NCBI GenBank assembly: GCA_018666155.1 | Contig: JABJAH010000063.1 | Coordinates: 1-64,000, forward strand | Source: Rhodospirillaceae bacterium | GTDB lineage: Bacteria; Pseudomonadota; Alphaproteobacteria; Rhodospirillales; Rhodospirillaceae | Length of the DNA: 64,000 bases | Reading direction: 5' to 3' | In this document: positions 35,149-43,325 of the stretch, piece by piece | Position numbering within the stretch: position 1 is the stretch's first letter | Layout: every line of letters starts with the position of its first letter | Made by a program: the position numbers and the translations under genes | The notes under the pieces: model-generated | Databases searched by the model: none | The model's input: only the letters and a program-made list of their open reading frames with translations | Told to the model about the DNA's origin: nothing

Positions 35149-36165
35149 ATGCTTACACTCAGCGTTCTAGACCAAACCCCTATTCGTTCTGGTGGCACTG
35201 CGGCGCAGGCGATTGACGAAACGCTCGAGCTCGCCCGAGTCACTGAAGATTTGGGATATCATCGCTATTGGCTGGCCGAACACCACGGCACGGAAGGCTT
35301 GGCCGGCTGTTCACCGGAAATTCTCATCGCGCGGGTTGCGGCAGTGACCTCGCGGATACGGGTCGGGTCTGGTGGCGTGATGCTCAGCCACTACAGCCCG
35401 CTCAAAGTCGCAGAGAACTTTTCGCTATTGGCGACGATGTATCCGGATCGTATCGACGTCGGCCTCGGCCGCGCGCCCGGCGGTGATCAACTAACGACTC
35501 TGGGCATGGCTTACGGCTCTAATATTGGAGTCGAGTACTACCCGACCAAGATCATCGATCTCAAAGCGTTTTTAAATGGCACGGAGTTGGCGAACCAAGC
35601 TCTTGCCCGTGTGAAGATCACGCCGAAACCAGAGGTGCCGCCCGAGATGTGGTTGCTTGGATCATCGGATGAAAGCGCAAAGTTGGCGGCGAATTTTGGC
35701 CTGCCCTATTCCTTCGCGCATTTTATTCATCCCGAGGGTGCGGAAGATATTCTCAAGCTTTACAGGGACAATTTTGAACCGTCAGATATTCTGTCCGAGC
35801 CCCGGGCCAATATGTGTGTTGGTGTGGTTTGTGCCGAGACCCAGGAAGAAGCTGATCATCTCGCGCTCAGCCGCAAGCTCTGGCGTCTGCAGCTGACCAA
35901 GGGTGAGCTCGGTCCTTATCCCACTCCGGAAGAGGCCGAAGCCTATCCCTATACGGATCGTGAACGGAGCGTAGCGGAGTCAGCCAATCGCACCGGCTTG
36001 GTCGGCCCGCCGGATAAGATCAAACAGGAGCTGGAAAGCCTCGCTGCCAAATGCGGTGTTGATGAGATGATGGTGGTGACCATTACCCATGACTTTGAAG
36101 CCCGCAAAAAATCTTATGCGTTGGTGTCTGAAGCCTTTGGCTTGCAGCCGCCCGCCTCAGCCTAA
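35149..36165 (+). CDS. LLM-class flavin-dependent oxidoreductase
   Basis: This 338-residue luciferase-like monooxygenase is of the MsnO8/alkanal type: TLSVLDQTPIRSGGTAAQAI at the start, YWLAEHHGTEGLAG, GSGGVMLSHYSPLKVAENF, RIDVGLGRAPGGD, and VGPPDKIKQEL near the end are all classic. It would use reduced FMN to oxygenate an unknown substrate. It lies in an apparent three-gene operon between the CitE-like and VOC genes. The start at 35149 replaces a longer frame. Confidence 0.88.
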   Translation: MLTLSVLDQTPIRSGGTAAQAIDETLELARVTEDLGYHRYWLAEHHGTEGLAGCSPEILIARVAAVTSRIRVGSGGVMLSHYSPLKVAENFSLLATMYPDRIDVGLGRAPGGDQLTTLGMAYGSNIGVEYYPTKIIDLKAFLNGTELANQALARVKITPKPEVPPEMWLLGSSDESAKLAANFGLPYSFAHFIHPEGAEDILKLYRDNFEPSDILSEPRANMCVGVVCAETQEEADHLALSRKLWRLQLTKGELGPYPTPEEAEAYPYTDRERSVAESANRTGLVGPPDKIKQELESLAAKCGVDEMMVVTITHDFEARKKSYALVSEAFGLQPPASA

Positions 36166-36181
36166 AAAACAGGAGCGCACG

Positions 36182-36697
36182 ATGCCTAATTTTAGCCCAA
36201 TGATCCGCGCCGCACTTATGGTCTCCGACCTGGATGTCAGCCGTGCGTTCTATGAAGATGTTCTTGGGCTCGACGATGTGTTCGTTGAAGGTGAAATGAG
36301 CGAAGGCAATATTTCAGAAGTCTTGGCAGTACCGGATACCACTCACACCCGTGCGGCGATCCTCAAGCGATCCGGCCAGCCCGAATACGGTATGGTCGGA
36401 TTATTCGAGTTGACGAAGCCTCAGCCGGAACTGATCACGCGTCCAAGCACCGGGATGAATCGCGGCGAAGTGTGCATCGTCTTTTATTGCGATGATCTCG
36501 ATGTCGTCACGGCCAAGTTGGAAGCCGGAGGGCATACGATTGTCAGCCCAGCCGCGCCGCTTCGTATTCGTGGCTTTATCAAACAGCGCGAGATGATTTT
36601 CAGAGACCCTGATGGCGTATTGGTCAACCTGATCGAATGGGATCCGTCGCGAGAAGATAAGCCTGAAAAGTGGTCGGGCGTTCCCGAGGAGTCTTAA
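36182..36697 (+). CDS. VOC family protein (glyoxalase/dioxygenase fold)
   Basis: The 171-residue product begins at 36182 behind CAGGAG. It has paired beta-alpha-beta-beta-beta modules: RAALMVSDLDVSRAFYEDVLGLD and FYCDDLDVVTAKLEAGGHTIVSP, ending in FRDPDGVLVNLIEWD with the typical Glu metal ligand. VOC members include glyoxalases, extradiol dioxygenases and resistance proteins, so no function can be fixed. The stop overlaps the end of the convergent transporter gene. Confidence 0.85.
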   Translation: MPNFSPMIRAALMVSDLDVSRAFYEDVLGLDDVFVEGEMSEGNISEVLAVPDTTHTRAAILKRSGQPEYGMVGLFELTKPQPELITRPSTGMNRGEVCIVFYCDDLDVVTAKLEAGGHTIVSPAAPLRIRGFIKQREMIFRDPDGVLVNLIEWDPSREDKPEKWSGVPEES

Positions 36698-38085
36698 GCG
36701 CTGGGAGGTGCTGCGTCTTGCCGCATGGTGCGCAACGTCTCTTCGTCGAGGCGGTAGGCTTTCAAAATTACTAATCCAGCCAACATCAAGAGAACGGGCA
36801 CGACGGCAAACGCGACCAGGATGCCGTTTAAGGCCGACTCCGTTTGCTCCACCGGCGCGCCGCCTGCGGACTCGACAAAGCCCATCATTGATAAGACGAG
36901 ACCAACGACCAGAGCACCCATGGCGTTACCCGCTTTTTCGATGGCCATCCAGAATCCCGAGAAAATTCCCTCACGCCGTAAACCGGTTTTAATCCGATCG
37001 TACTCAATGGTGTCCGGCAGCATCGAGACCGCCGTCATCAAAAGTCCGGTGTTGGTGAGGCCGACGAAAATGCCGCGCAACACCACCATGGAGTCTTGGT
37101 CAGGCGCAGCCGTGAGCCACGATAAAACAGTCGCACAATAGGCGAAGGTCGAAATGTAATAGGTTGGTTTCTTGCCGATCCGTCCGGCCAGCCAAGTCCA
37201 GGCTGGGATGGCGACGAATGAGGCCAACGTCATATAGAGGGCCATGTCGAAAAACAGCCCGGCCGATCCATGCACGATGTAACTGAACATGTAGGGTAGC
37301 CCGGCATAAACACAACTGGCTGCAACCCAGTACAAGGTTACTGCTGCGGCAATGGTCAGGTAGGGCTTGTTGTCCAACGCGGTGCGTACCTGCTCACGAA
37401 TTGGCATTAGTGGTGCGGTGACGGACTCTGTTGGTACGGCGCGAGAGGCAAAGAATGGAGATAGCATTGTGATTGTGCAGGTCGCGGCCAGCACAGCGCC
37501 CATGAAAGTATAGCCTTCGAGACCGCCGCCGCCCCACTCGACCAAATATCGAATCAGGCCAATTCCGATCAGAATGCCAATCGACTGAAAGGCAATACGA
37601 TAGGCCATGATCGTGGTGCGGCCCTTGTAGTCAGGCGCTAGCTCTCCCGCTTTGGCCAGGTACGGCACCGAGAAAATTGAGAAGGCGGTTGAGACCACGG
37701 TGAACATCACCGTCATGTAAATAAACCGTGCGGTTACGGTGTCGAAGGCGGGAACATCAAAAAGAAAATAAAACCCGGCGCCGCAGCCAAGTGCACCTGC
37801 AAGAATAAACGGCCGCCGCCGTCCCCATCGGCTGGTGGTGTGGTCAGAGATCCGGCCCATGAGGGGGTCGAAAACGATCACCCAGACCTTCGGAAGAAAG
37901 ACGGCCAGCCCCGCCAAAGCGGGAGGAATGGCCAACATGTCGGTCATGAAAAACAAAAGAATAAGCGCTGGCGTGTTGGCCAGGATCGAGCCGCCGATTT
38001 GGCCGGCCCCAAACCCCAGTTGAAACGGGATCGACAGTGATGAAGTCGCCCGATTTGCCTCGGGGGTAGGGGCTTGGTCTGTCAC
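36694..38085 (-). CDS. GPH-type MFS transporter (glycoside-pentoside-hexuronide:cation symporter)
   Basis: This 463-residue protein has about 12 membrane segments and matches the GPH family: FGAGQIGGSILANTPALILLFFMTDML at the start and FDPLMGRISDHTTSRWGRRRPFILAGAL between helices two and three, the MelB-type D-x-x-x-D and RWGRRRP motif. Members import sugars or sugar acids with sodium or protons; some lack a known substrate. It sits alone between the VOC gene and a small gene on the same strand. Confidence 0.88.
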   Translation of the reverse strand: MTDQAPTPEANRATSSLSIPFQLGFGAGQIGGSILANTPALILLFFMTDMLAIPPALAGLAVFLPKVWVIVFDPLMGRISDHTTSRWGRRRPFILAGALGCGAGFYFLFDVPAFDTVTARFIYMTVMFTVVSTAFSIFSVPYLAKAGELAPDYKGRTTIMAYRIAFQSIGILIGIGLIRYLVEWGGGGLEGYTFMGAVLAATCTITMLSPFFASRAVPTESVTAPLMPIREQVRTALDNKPYLTIAAAVTLYWVAASCVYAGLPYMFSYIVHGSAGLFFDMALYMTLASFVAIPAWTWLAGRIGKKPTYYISTFAYCATVLSWLTAAPDQDSMVVLRGIFVGLTNTGLLMTAVSMLPDTIEYDRIKTGLRREGIFSGFWMAIEKAGNAMGALVVGLVLSMMGFVESAGGAPVEQTESALNGILVAFAVVPVLLMLAGLVILKAYRLDEETLRTMRQDAAPPSA

Positions 38086-38124
38086 CCGAGTTCCAATCGT
38101 TTGTGGTGGATGTATCTTAAACCG

Positions 38125-38481
38125 CTACGGCAACGAGGGGGCGGGCGGTTCTTCCTCGGGCTCGGCCGCAAGGGATTCTGCTTCTTCGCGCAGGGTAAAG
38201 AAGATGCGGTCGATAAAGCCTTGCTTCTCAGCGTCCAAAGCAGCGCGCTGGTCACCGGTAAAGGTGTGTCCCTCAACGTCATCAGGAAGAACGACGCCTT
38301 TTTCAGCGGCGACAGATTCAAGGGCGGCTTGGCGTTCTTTAATGACCCACATCTCTTGGGCCAACCCCATGCAAATTGCGACCAACTCGTCGACACCCTG
38401 GGCGTCGAAAAAGCGCATACGCTTTCCCTTAACGCTATAGCGTAAGGGCGTGCTTTCTGGATTTACTGAATCATCGGGCAT
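38125..38481 (-). CDS. Small hypothetical protein coupled to a methyltransferase gene
   Basis: From the ATG at 38481, which overlaps the methyltransferase stop by one base, the 118-residue product reads MPDDSVNPESTPLRYSVKG and is rich in Glu/Ala, with a predicted long helix (QEMWVIKERQAALESVAAEKG) and a Glu/Pro-rich end (EPEEEPPAPS). I do not recognise a family. Translational coupling to the upstream methyltransferase suggests a shared role. No signal peptide is seen. Confidence 0.7.
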   Translation of the reverse strand: MPDDSVNPESTPLRYSVKGKRMRFFDAQGVDELVAICMGLAQEMWVIKERQAALESVAAEKGVVLPDDVEGHTFTGDQRAALDAEKQGFIDRIFFTLREEAESLAAEPEEEPPAPSLP

Positions 38482-39677
38482 TATTTTCGTGCTCCGAAGA
38501 AGTACCACATCACACCATCGCCGAAGCGACCGACCCGGCTATCATTCTTGGCGCCGTCTTGTCGCGCGGCTTCCAAGAGGGCGTCATCGCCATACAGATT
38601 GCGGCTTGGCGCAACATGCTCGAAGAAACTGTCTTTCTCAAATCCTGCGTCTTCGATTTCAGCTTTGGCATCGGTGTCGCGGAACGCTTTATAGAATGGT
38701 TCTTTGTTGTAATAGGAATCCCAGTCCAAATAGAAACCGTCATAAGGCGATGTCATAGAATTGGGCGGCAGTTCGTAATGCAACATGACCCCACCGGGCT
38801 TCAGCAGCCGATAGGCTTCCTTGAACACGCCCTTAATATTCTTGAGCGGCACCTCGTGGAGGAACATGCAGGAGTAGACGACATCAAACGACTCATCTTC
38901 AAATTCCGTATGTTCCGCATCCATTTGATGGAAGTGAGCGGTCACACCGTAGGATTGGGCTCGGGCATGGGCGTAGCGCACACAGGGTCCACCAACATCA
39001 ACGCCGTGAACTTCAGCGTCGGGGTAGCGCGCTTTCCAGGGCAAAGTTGAATGGCCGAGGGTGCAGCCAAGGTCGAGAATTTTCTTGGGCTGCTCATCGG
39101 GATAGTGGGCTTGGAAAAAGGTCGAGACTGAATCGGTGATGTCTTCCATGCGATCGCCCAAAAGCCCGAACGAGAACACAGACAAGCCGTTATCGAACAC
39201 GGCGCCCTGTGTGACGTCATAGTCGATCCGCTCTTCATGATAGTTGCCGGGCATCATGTGAACATCGAGCTCAGAGACGTAGCGCGGCACTTGGAAGTTG
39301 GAATTCGTTGAAGCAGTACCCTGCGCCTTGTCGCCCGCTTGGCTGAGGACTTGGGCCCGGCGGGACAGATCGCCGCCTTCGCGTTCAACGGCGGGCATGA
39401 CGGACCGCCACACCATTTCCTGCGTGTTACACCGCATCGATGAGTAGAACTTGAAAATCGTTTCCGGTTTGAAGGTCTTGTGAATTTCCGGACCATCGGC
39501 TGGCGCGCGGCCGTTGGTTTTTTCAAAGGCTGGCTCAACCTTGCGATCCCACACGGTCTTCATGTGGCCGGACAAATTGTTCAAAACGTATCCGCGCATA
39601 CCGGCAACAAAGTTTTGTCGCGAGGCTTCATCTTTTGTGTGTTTGACTTTGAGGTCGTGGTCTATGGCATCGGTCAT
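38481..39677 (-). CDS. Class I SAM-dependent methyltransferase
   Basis: The C-terminal half (residues of about 195-320) is a methyltransferase domain: KILDLGCTLGHSTLPWKARYP is motif I, VHGVDVGGPCVRYA motif II, EDESFDVVYSCMFLHEV motif IV. The N-terminal 190 residues form an extra domain of unknown fold that may hold the substrate site. The substrate is unknown. It is the first gene of the pair with the small protein; the 190-base region upstream shows no other gene or clear promoter. Confidence 0.85.
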   Translation of the reverse strand: MTDAIDHDLKVKHTKDEASRQNFVAGMRGYVLNNLSGHMKTVWDRKVEPAFEKTNGRAPADGPEIHKTFKPETIFKFYSSMRCNTQEMVWRSVMPAVEREGGDLSRRAQVLSQAGDKAQGTASTNSNFQVPRYVSELDVHMMPGNYHEERIDYDVTQGAVFDNGLSVFSFGLLGDRMEDITDSVSTFFQAHYPDEQPKKILDLGCTLGHSTLPWKARYPDAEVHGVDVGGPCVRYAHARAQSYGVTAHFHQMDAEHTEFEDESFDVVYSCMFLHEVPLKNIKGVFKEAYRLLKPGGVMLHYELPPNSMTSPYDGFYLDWDSYYNKEPFYKAFRDTDAKAEIEDAGFEKDSFFEHVAPSRNLYGDDALLEAARQDGAKNDSRVGRFGDGVMWYFFGARK

Positions 39678-39868
39678 GAATCAAACCCTTGTCGAATGGG
39701 GTGGTTGCGTTGTCCCATTATAGCTGATCACACGGGGTGCGAGTCTATAAAGCGCCGTCGAAGGCCAATGAATCCTACAATCGTGCTCATTAGCCGACCG
39801 GTTTACGGTCCTGGTTCCAACGTCGTTAGCACGCAATCCCTGTCTGCCGCCCAGGCACAGCCTTCATG

Positions 39869-40603
39869 CTAGTCATCTCGTTCAAACGCAGTGAGGTCGT
39901 ATCGCGTGCCCTCTGGGCTGTAGCTGAGGCGCACGAGAATGCCGTCCCGGGCATCGATCCAGAAATCAGAATCATCACCCATCTTGAAATGTTTGGTCTC
40001 GAAGGTGCCGGCGGCTGTGGTCACATTCTCAACGCCTAGATACGTCAGCTCGACGGGGTGAACCACACCGAGAATGCCGCCCGACAGCTCATCTCTTTTT
40101 TTAACGTTGTAAGCCGTTCCCTCAATGGTCTCTCCGATCGGCGAGTCGACATACCAGAAATGCAATCCGTCCGTCGTTAAGGGGTGCGGAACCATCGAGA
40201 ACTTCTCGGGCACCTCGAGTGTCTGCGTTGCCCGGCCGCCTCTGCCCGTCACCACCGCTGTGACGGTATTCTCCACAACCGTGTAAACACCGGACGACAT
40301 CCATCCTTTGTCATCCCACCGGGTTTGGAAACTTTCAATTGGGCGTAAATTGGCGTCGACGCGAAAGATCGTCCTGGTGACGTAATCTCGTTCATCCCAC
40401 CGCTGTGCAATGGTAAACGTGCGCGCGCCGCTGCGATCAACCAGCATCGACCAATCTTCGTGGCCGATGATCTCACCGGTGTCTTGATTGATGTAGCTGT
40501 ACTCACCCTGGGCCGTGCGGACGATGTTGGCGTTGTCGGCCAGCGCCGCATTCGGCATGCCGACAAGCATCAAAAAGGTTGCTATTTGAATCCAAGCCTT
40601 CAT
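39869..40603 (-). CDS. Secreted protein of unknown function, paralog 3 of a tandem triplet
   Basis: This 244-residue protein has a Sec signal (KAWIQIATFLMLVGMPNAALA). The mature part shares with the next two genes: a GSY/F opening, a RT-less strand VD-NLRPIESF, a VVT/GRGG segment, EKFSMVPHPLTTDGLHFWYVDS, an AAGTFETKHFKM segment and a C-terminal strand RYDLTAFERDD. No known family is recognised; a beta-rich DUF3108-like fold is possible. It overlaps the previous gene by four bases. Confidence 0.78.
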   Translation of the reverse strand: MKAWIQIATFLMLVGMPNAALADNANIVRTAQGEYSYINQDTGEIIGHEDWSMLVDRSGARTFTIAQRWDERDYVTRTIFRVDANLRPIESFQTRWDDKGWMSSGVYTVVENTVTAVVTGRGGRATQTLEVPEKFSMVPHPLTTDGLHFWYVDSPIGETIEGTAYNVKKRDELSGGILGVVHPVELTYLGVENVTTAAGTFETKHFKMGDDSDFWIDARDGILVRLSYSPEGTRYDLTAFERDD

Positions 40604-41358
40604 CGGAAGTCTCCGCTCGAGACTGTCATCAGCACATACTCCAAGTCAGATTTGGGCGAAGCGTACCGGACGAGCATGTTGTCAGGGCCGCTTAGCCATA
40701 CGCTTACGTCTTTGCCAATTTTGAAGTGGTCGGTCATGAAAACCCCGGCGGGAACTTCCACCTCTTCCCGCCCATCAAAGGTCATTGTGTTTGTTTGCAG
40801 GCGGCCCAGCACGGGCGTGCCGGTCTTGGGCGCGATCTGAAGATTGTAAAGCGTCATCGGTTGTGGGCCGCCAACTTTCTTGTCGTAATACCATGTGTGC
40901 CAACTGTCCGTGGCTAGGGGGTGCGGCACAATGGAGAAGTGTTCTGGTACTTTAACATGGTTAGTGACGAGCCCGTCTGGCCCGCTGACGGTCGCGTTTA
41001 ACGTCTGCCCATCAATTGTGAACATGCCAGATCCCACGTAAGACCCTTTACTCCAGTATGATACGAGGCTCTCTAGAGGCCGAAAGTCGGCTGTAACGCG
41101 ATGTATCATATTGAGTTGATTCTCTGCGTCGAAATTGTTCACAACTGATCGCATAGTTCGCGACCCATCTGGATGTACGGTCAAGTTCCAAACCTCTAGT
41201 GCTCTCTGACGTTGCGTCTCAATGGTGCGATAGAGGATAGATCCTGTCGTCCATTTCACCACGTTTGGGTTTTTGTTTACCTCGGCGCTGTGGGCAGGAA
41301 CCCACCCCAAGGTCAGGCATGCCGCGATCACAAAATGCGAGAGTTGGATTTGTTTCAT
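40600..41358 (-). CDS. Secreted protein of unknown function, paralog 2 of a tandem triplet
   Basis: This 252-residue protein has a signal peptide (IQLSHFVIAACLTLGWVPAHSAE) and the same layout as its neighbours: HRVTADFRPLESLVSYW, EHFSIVPHPLATDSWHTWYYD, EVPAGVFMTDHFKIGKDV and a C-terminal LEYVLMTVSSG strand. It overlaps both neighbours by four bases, so the three are almost certainly one operon. Function unknown; location periplasmic or extracellular. Confidence 0.8.
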   Translation of the reverse strand: MKQIQLSHFVIAACLTLGWVPAHSAEVNKNPNVVKWTTGSILYRTIETQRQRALEVWNLTVHPDGSRTMRSVVNNFDAENQLNMIHRVTADFRPLESLVSYWSKGSYVGSGMFTIDGQTLNATVSGPDGLVTNHVKVPEHFSIVPHPLATDSWHTWYYDKKVGGPQPMTLYNLQIAPKTGTPVLGRLQTNTMTFDGREEVEVPAGVFMTDHFKIGKDVSVWLSGPDNMLVRYASPKSDLEYVLMTVSSGDFR

Positions 41359-42122
41359 TTCGATTCCTCATTTGATTCACTCTTAAACGACGTCAACACA
41401 TAGTCGCGGTCGAATCGTTCGATGACCATACGCACCATCAAGCGGTCTTGCTCGGTGATCCACACCTGACTGCCCGATAGGTCATAGTGAATGGTTTCGA
41501 AGGTGCCGGCTGGGACGGTGATGGTCTCTTTCCCGAGACGGTTGAACGCAAGGTCACGCAACGTTCCTAAGGGCGGCTTGGTGACATCGGTAGATGCCTC
41601 CAGGCTGTAAATTTTGGACGTTTGATCAACGCCCACTTCACCGCTATCAGACCACAGATGCCAACCGTCGGCAGACACCGGATGGGTGCCGACGGAGAAG
41701 ACAGCCGGTACATCCATGCTTTGGTCATGCTGACCTGCCGGTCCGTTCGCGCTGGCCGTTAATGAGTCGCCATTGACCCGGATAATGGTCGAGCCTTTGA
41801 AGCCGTTGGCCACCCAGTAGGACAGGTACGTTTCTATTGGCCGGAAGTCGGCGGCGACCCGATGAACAACGGTGAACTGGGCACTGCGGGCGCTCAGGTC
41901 GTGCCACATATTCATGGTGCGGGATCCGTCGCTATAGACATTCATGTGGAACCGCTCCCAGCCCCGGTCGCGAGGCTCGGACAAAGTCGTGTAGGCGTAG
42001 GTGCCAGATGCCCAGCGCAAGATATTGGTGTTCGGCCCCTCTTGGTCGCCGGTCTGAGCGCTGGCTCCCGCGGTCCAAATCAGAGCCAATAGAACGAACT
42101 TCGAAGTGATGAACTTATTCAT
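41355..42122 (-). CDS. Secreted protein of unknown function, paralog 1 of a tandem triplet
   Basis: From the ATG at 42122 (AAGGA upstream) the 255-residue product has a signal peptide (NKFITSKFVLLALIWTAGASA). It shares with the others HRVAADFRPIETYLSYW, AVFSVGTHPVSADGWHLWSDSG, TVPAGTFETIHYDLSGSQVWI and a C-terminal DYVLTSFKSES strand. It follows a 46-codon frame that seems to be a remnant of a fourth copy. The three intact copies have clearly diverged from each other, so the duplications are old. Confidence 0.8.
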   Translation of the reverse strand: MNKFITSKFVLLALIWTAGASAQTGDQEGPNTNILRWASGTYAYTTLSEPRDRGWERFHMNVYSDGSRTMNMWHDLSARSAQFTVVHRVAADFRPIETYLSYWVANGFKGSTIIRVNGDSLTASANGPAGQHDQSMDVPAVFSVGTHPVSADGWHLWSDSGEVGVDQTSKIYSLEASTDVTKPPLGTLRDLAFNRLGKETITVPAGTFETIHYDLSGSQVWITEQDRLMVRMVIERFDRDYVLTSFKSESNEESK

Positions 42123-42148
42123 AGTGAAGTCCTTTTTTGAACGTCGGG

Positions 42149-42289
42149 TCAGGCCTGGGGCTGCCACATTGATAAAATGAATTCGGTATCGGCGACGTCG
42201 GCGCCAAATGCCTGTCCGCTGAGGCCAATCGCTGCTGTTCCAGCCAGGCTTCTCAGGACGGACCGCCGTGTGTGGGCTAAATCTGACAA
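42149..42289 (-). pseudogene. Probable remnant of a fourth paralog (signal peptide plus C-terminal strand)
   Basis: A 46-codon frame starts at a TTG (42289) with AGGAG six bases ahead, or at an ATG at 42307, and ends at 42149, 26 bases before the next gene. It encodes a Tat-type signal (THRR-like HTRRSVLRSLAGTAAIGL, ending QAFGAD) followed only by VADTEFILSMWQPQA. That last piece looks like the C-terminal strand of the paralogs (DYVLTSFKSES, EYVLMTVSS). It may be the product of an in-frame internal deletion. It could instead be a true small exported peptide. Relationship is by eye. Confidence 0.5.
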
Positions 42290-42534
42290 ATAGAGCTCCT
42301 GTCCCATCAACGTTTCAACCGTATTTCCTGAGTTGAGCGGCCACCACGGCGGGTGATCTGGGGCATGGTCGCGCGCGCATTGGCTGGGCGCAACCGATTC
42401 CGGCCCTTAGACGCAACCGCACAAAACCGCGCGTTGCGTTGACTTGGCCGAGGGCCGGGGGTAGGTATGACGCAGCGCATTTTTGTGCCGTTCCGGGGTA
42501 TGAACCCCTTGAAAACAAAAGGCCTTGGCCGATT

Positions 42535-42912
42535 ATGTCGACTCAAAACCGACCCCTTTCGCCGCACCTGCAGGTTTACCGCCTGCCGTTGACGGCGCTT
42601 ATGTCCATCACCCACCGGATGACCGGCGTTGGACTCACCTTTGGCACTCTCTTGTTGGCCTGGTGGGTTACGGCAGCGGCCTATGGCCAGGCGGAATACG
42701 CCCAGGTTCAAGCCTTTCTCGGTTCTTGGATCGGATTGATCCTCTTGCTTGGCTTTTCCTTCGCGCTGTTCTTCCACTTGTGCAACGGCATCCGCCACCT
42801 GTTTTGGGATTTCGGGCAATACTTTGAACTCCATGAGACCCGTCGCGCCGACATCTTTGTTCTGATCGGTGCCGCCGCTCTGACAGCGGCGACCTGGGTC
42901 ATGGTTTTGTAA
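42535..42912 (+). CDS. sdhC: Succinate dehydrogenase cytochrome b556 subunit
   Basis: SdhC is one of two membrane anchors of complex II and helps bind haem b and ubiquinone. The 125-residue protein begins NRPLSPHLQVYRLPLTALMSITHRMTG, the family signature with the quinone-site Ser/Arg, and has three membrane helices; the haem ligand is probably the His in LCNGIRHLFWD. The start at 42535 is internal to a longer frame. The 227 bases between the secreted-protein operon and this gene have a possible TTGACT at 42439 but no good -10 box. Confidence 0.93.
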   Translation: MSTQNRPLSPHLQVYRLPLTALMSITHRMTGVGLTFGTLLLAWWVTAAAYGQAEYAQVQAFLGSWIGLILLLGFSFALFFHLCNGIRHLFWDFGQYFELHETRRADIFVLIGAAALTAATWVMVL

Positions 42913-42924
42913 GGGGCTGATGAA

Positions 42925-43320
42925 ATGACATCGAATTCACCTTCACTTCGTTCAGCGCTCGGGCATGCCCGCGGCCTCGGTTCGGCCAAAGAAGGCACCA
43001 ACCACTGGTGGCTGCAACGTTTAACGGCAATCGCCCTGGTGCCACTCACCATGTGGTTGGTGGCATCGGTCATCGCTCTGTCGGGTTTTGGTCATGAAGC
43101 CTTTGTTGTGTGGTTCGGTCGACCGATCAACGCAACGTTGATGATCCTCTTTCTCGGGGTCGCCTTCCATCATGCCCAGTTGGGTATGCAGGTGGTTATT
43201 GAAGATTACGTCAGTCAACACGGCTCACGCACGGCGCTCAACGTTCTGGTCAAGTTTGTCTGCTACGGCTTGGCAACGCTTTCCATTGTTTCCATTCTTA
43301 CAATCGCGTTCGGGGCTTAG
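42925..43320 (+). CDS. sdhD: Succinate dehydrogenase hydrophobic membrane anchor subunit
   Basis: The second anchor of complex II (131 residues, three membrane helices) shows [30 protein letters not shown]-like opening motifs ([14 protein letters not shown]) and [16 protein letters not shown], with the haem-binding histidine. It lies 12 bases after sdhC and five before sdhA, in the standard sdhCDAB order. Confidence 0.93.
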   Translation: MTSNSPSLRSALGHARGLGSAKEGTNHWWLQRLTAIALVPLTMWLVASVIALSGFGHEAFVVWFGRPINATLMILFLGVAFHHAQLGMQVVIEDYVSQHGSRTALNVLVKFVCYGLATLSIVSILTIAFGA

Positions 43321-43325
43321 ACGGT

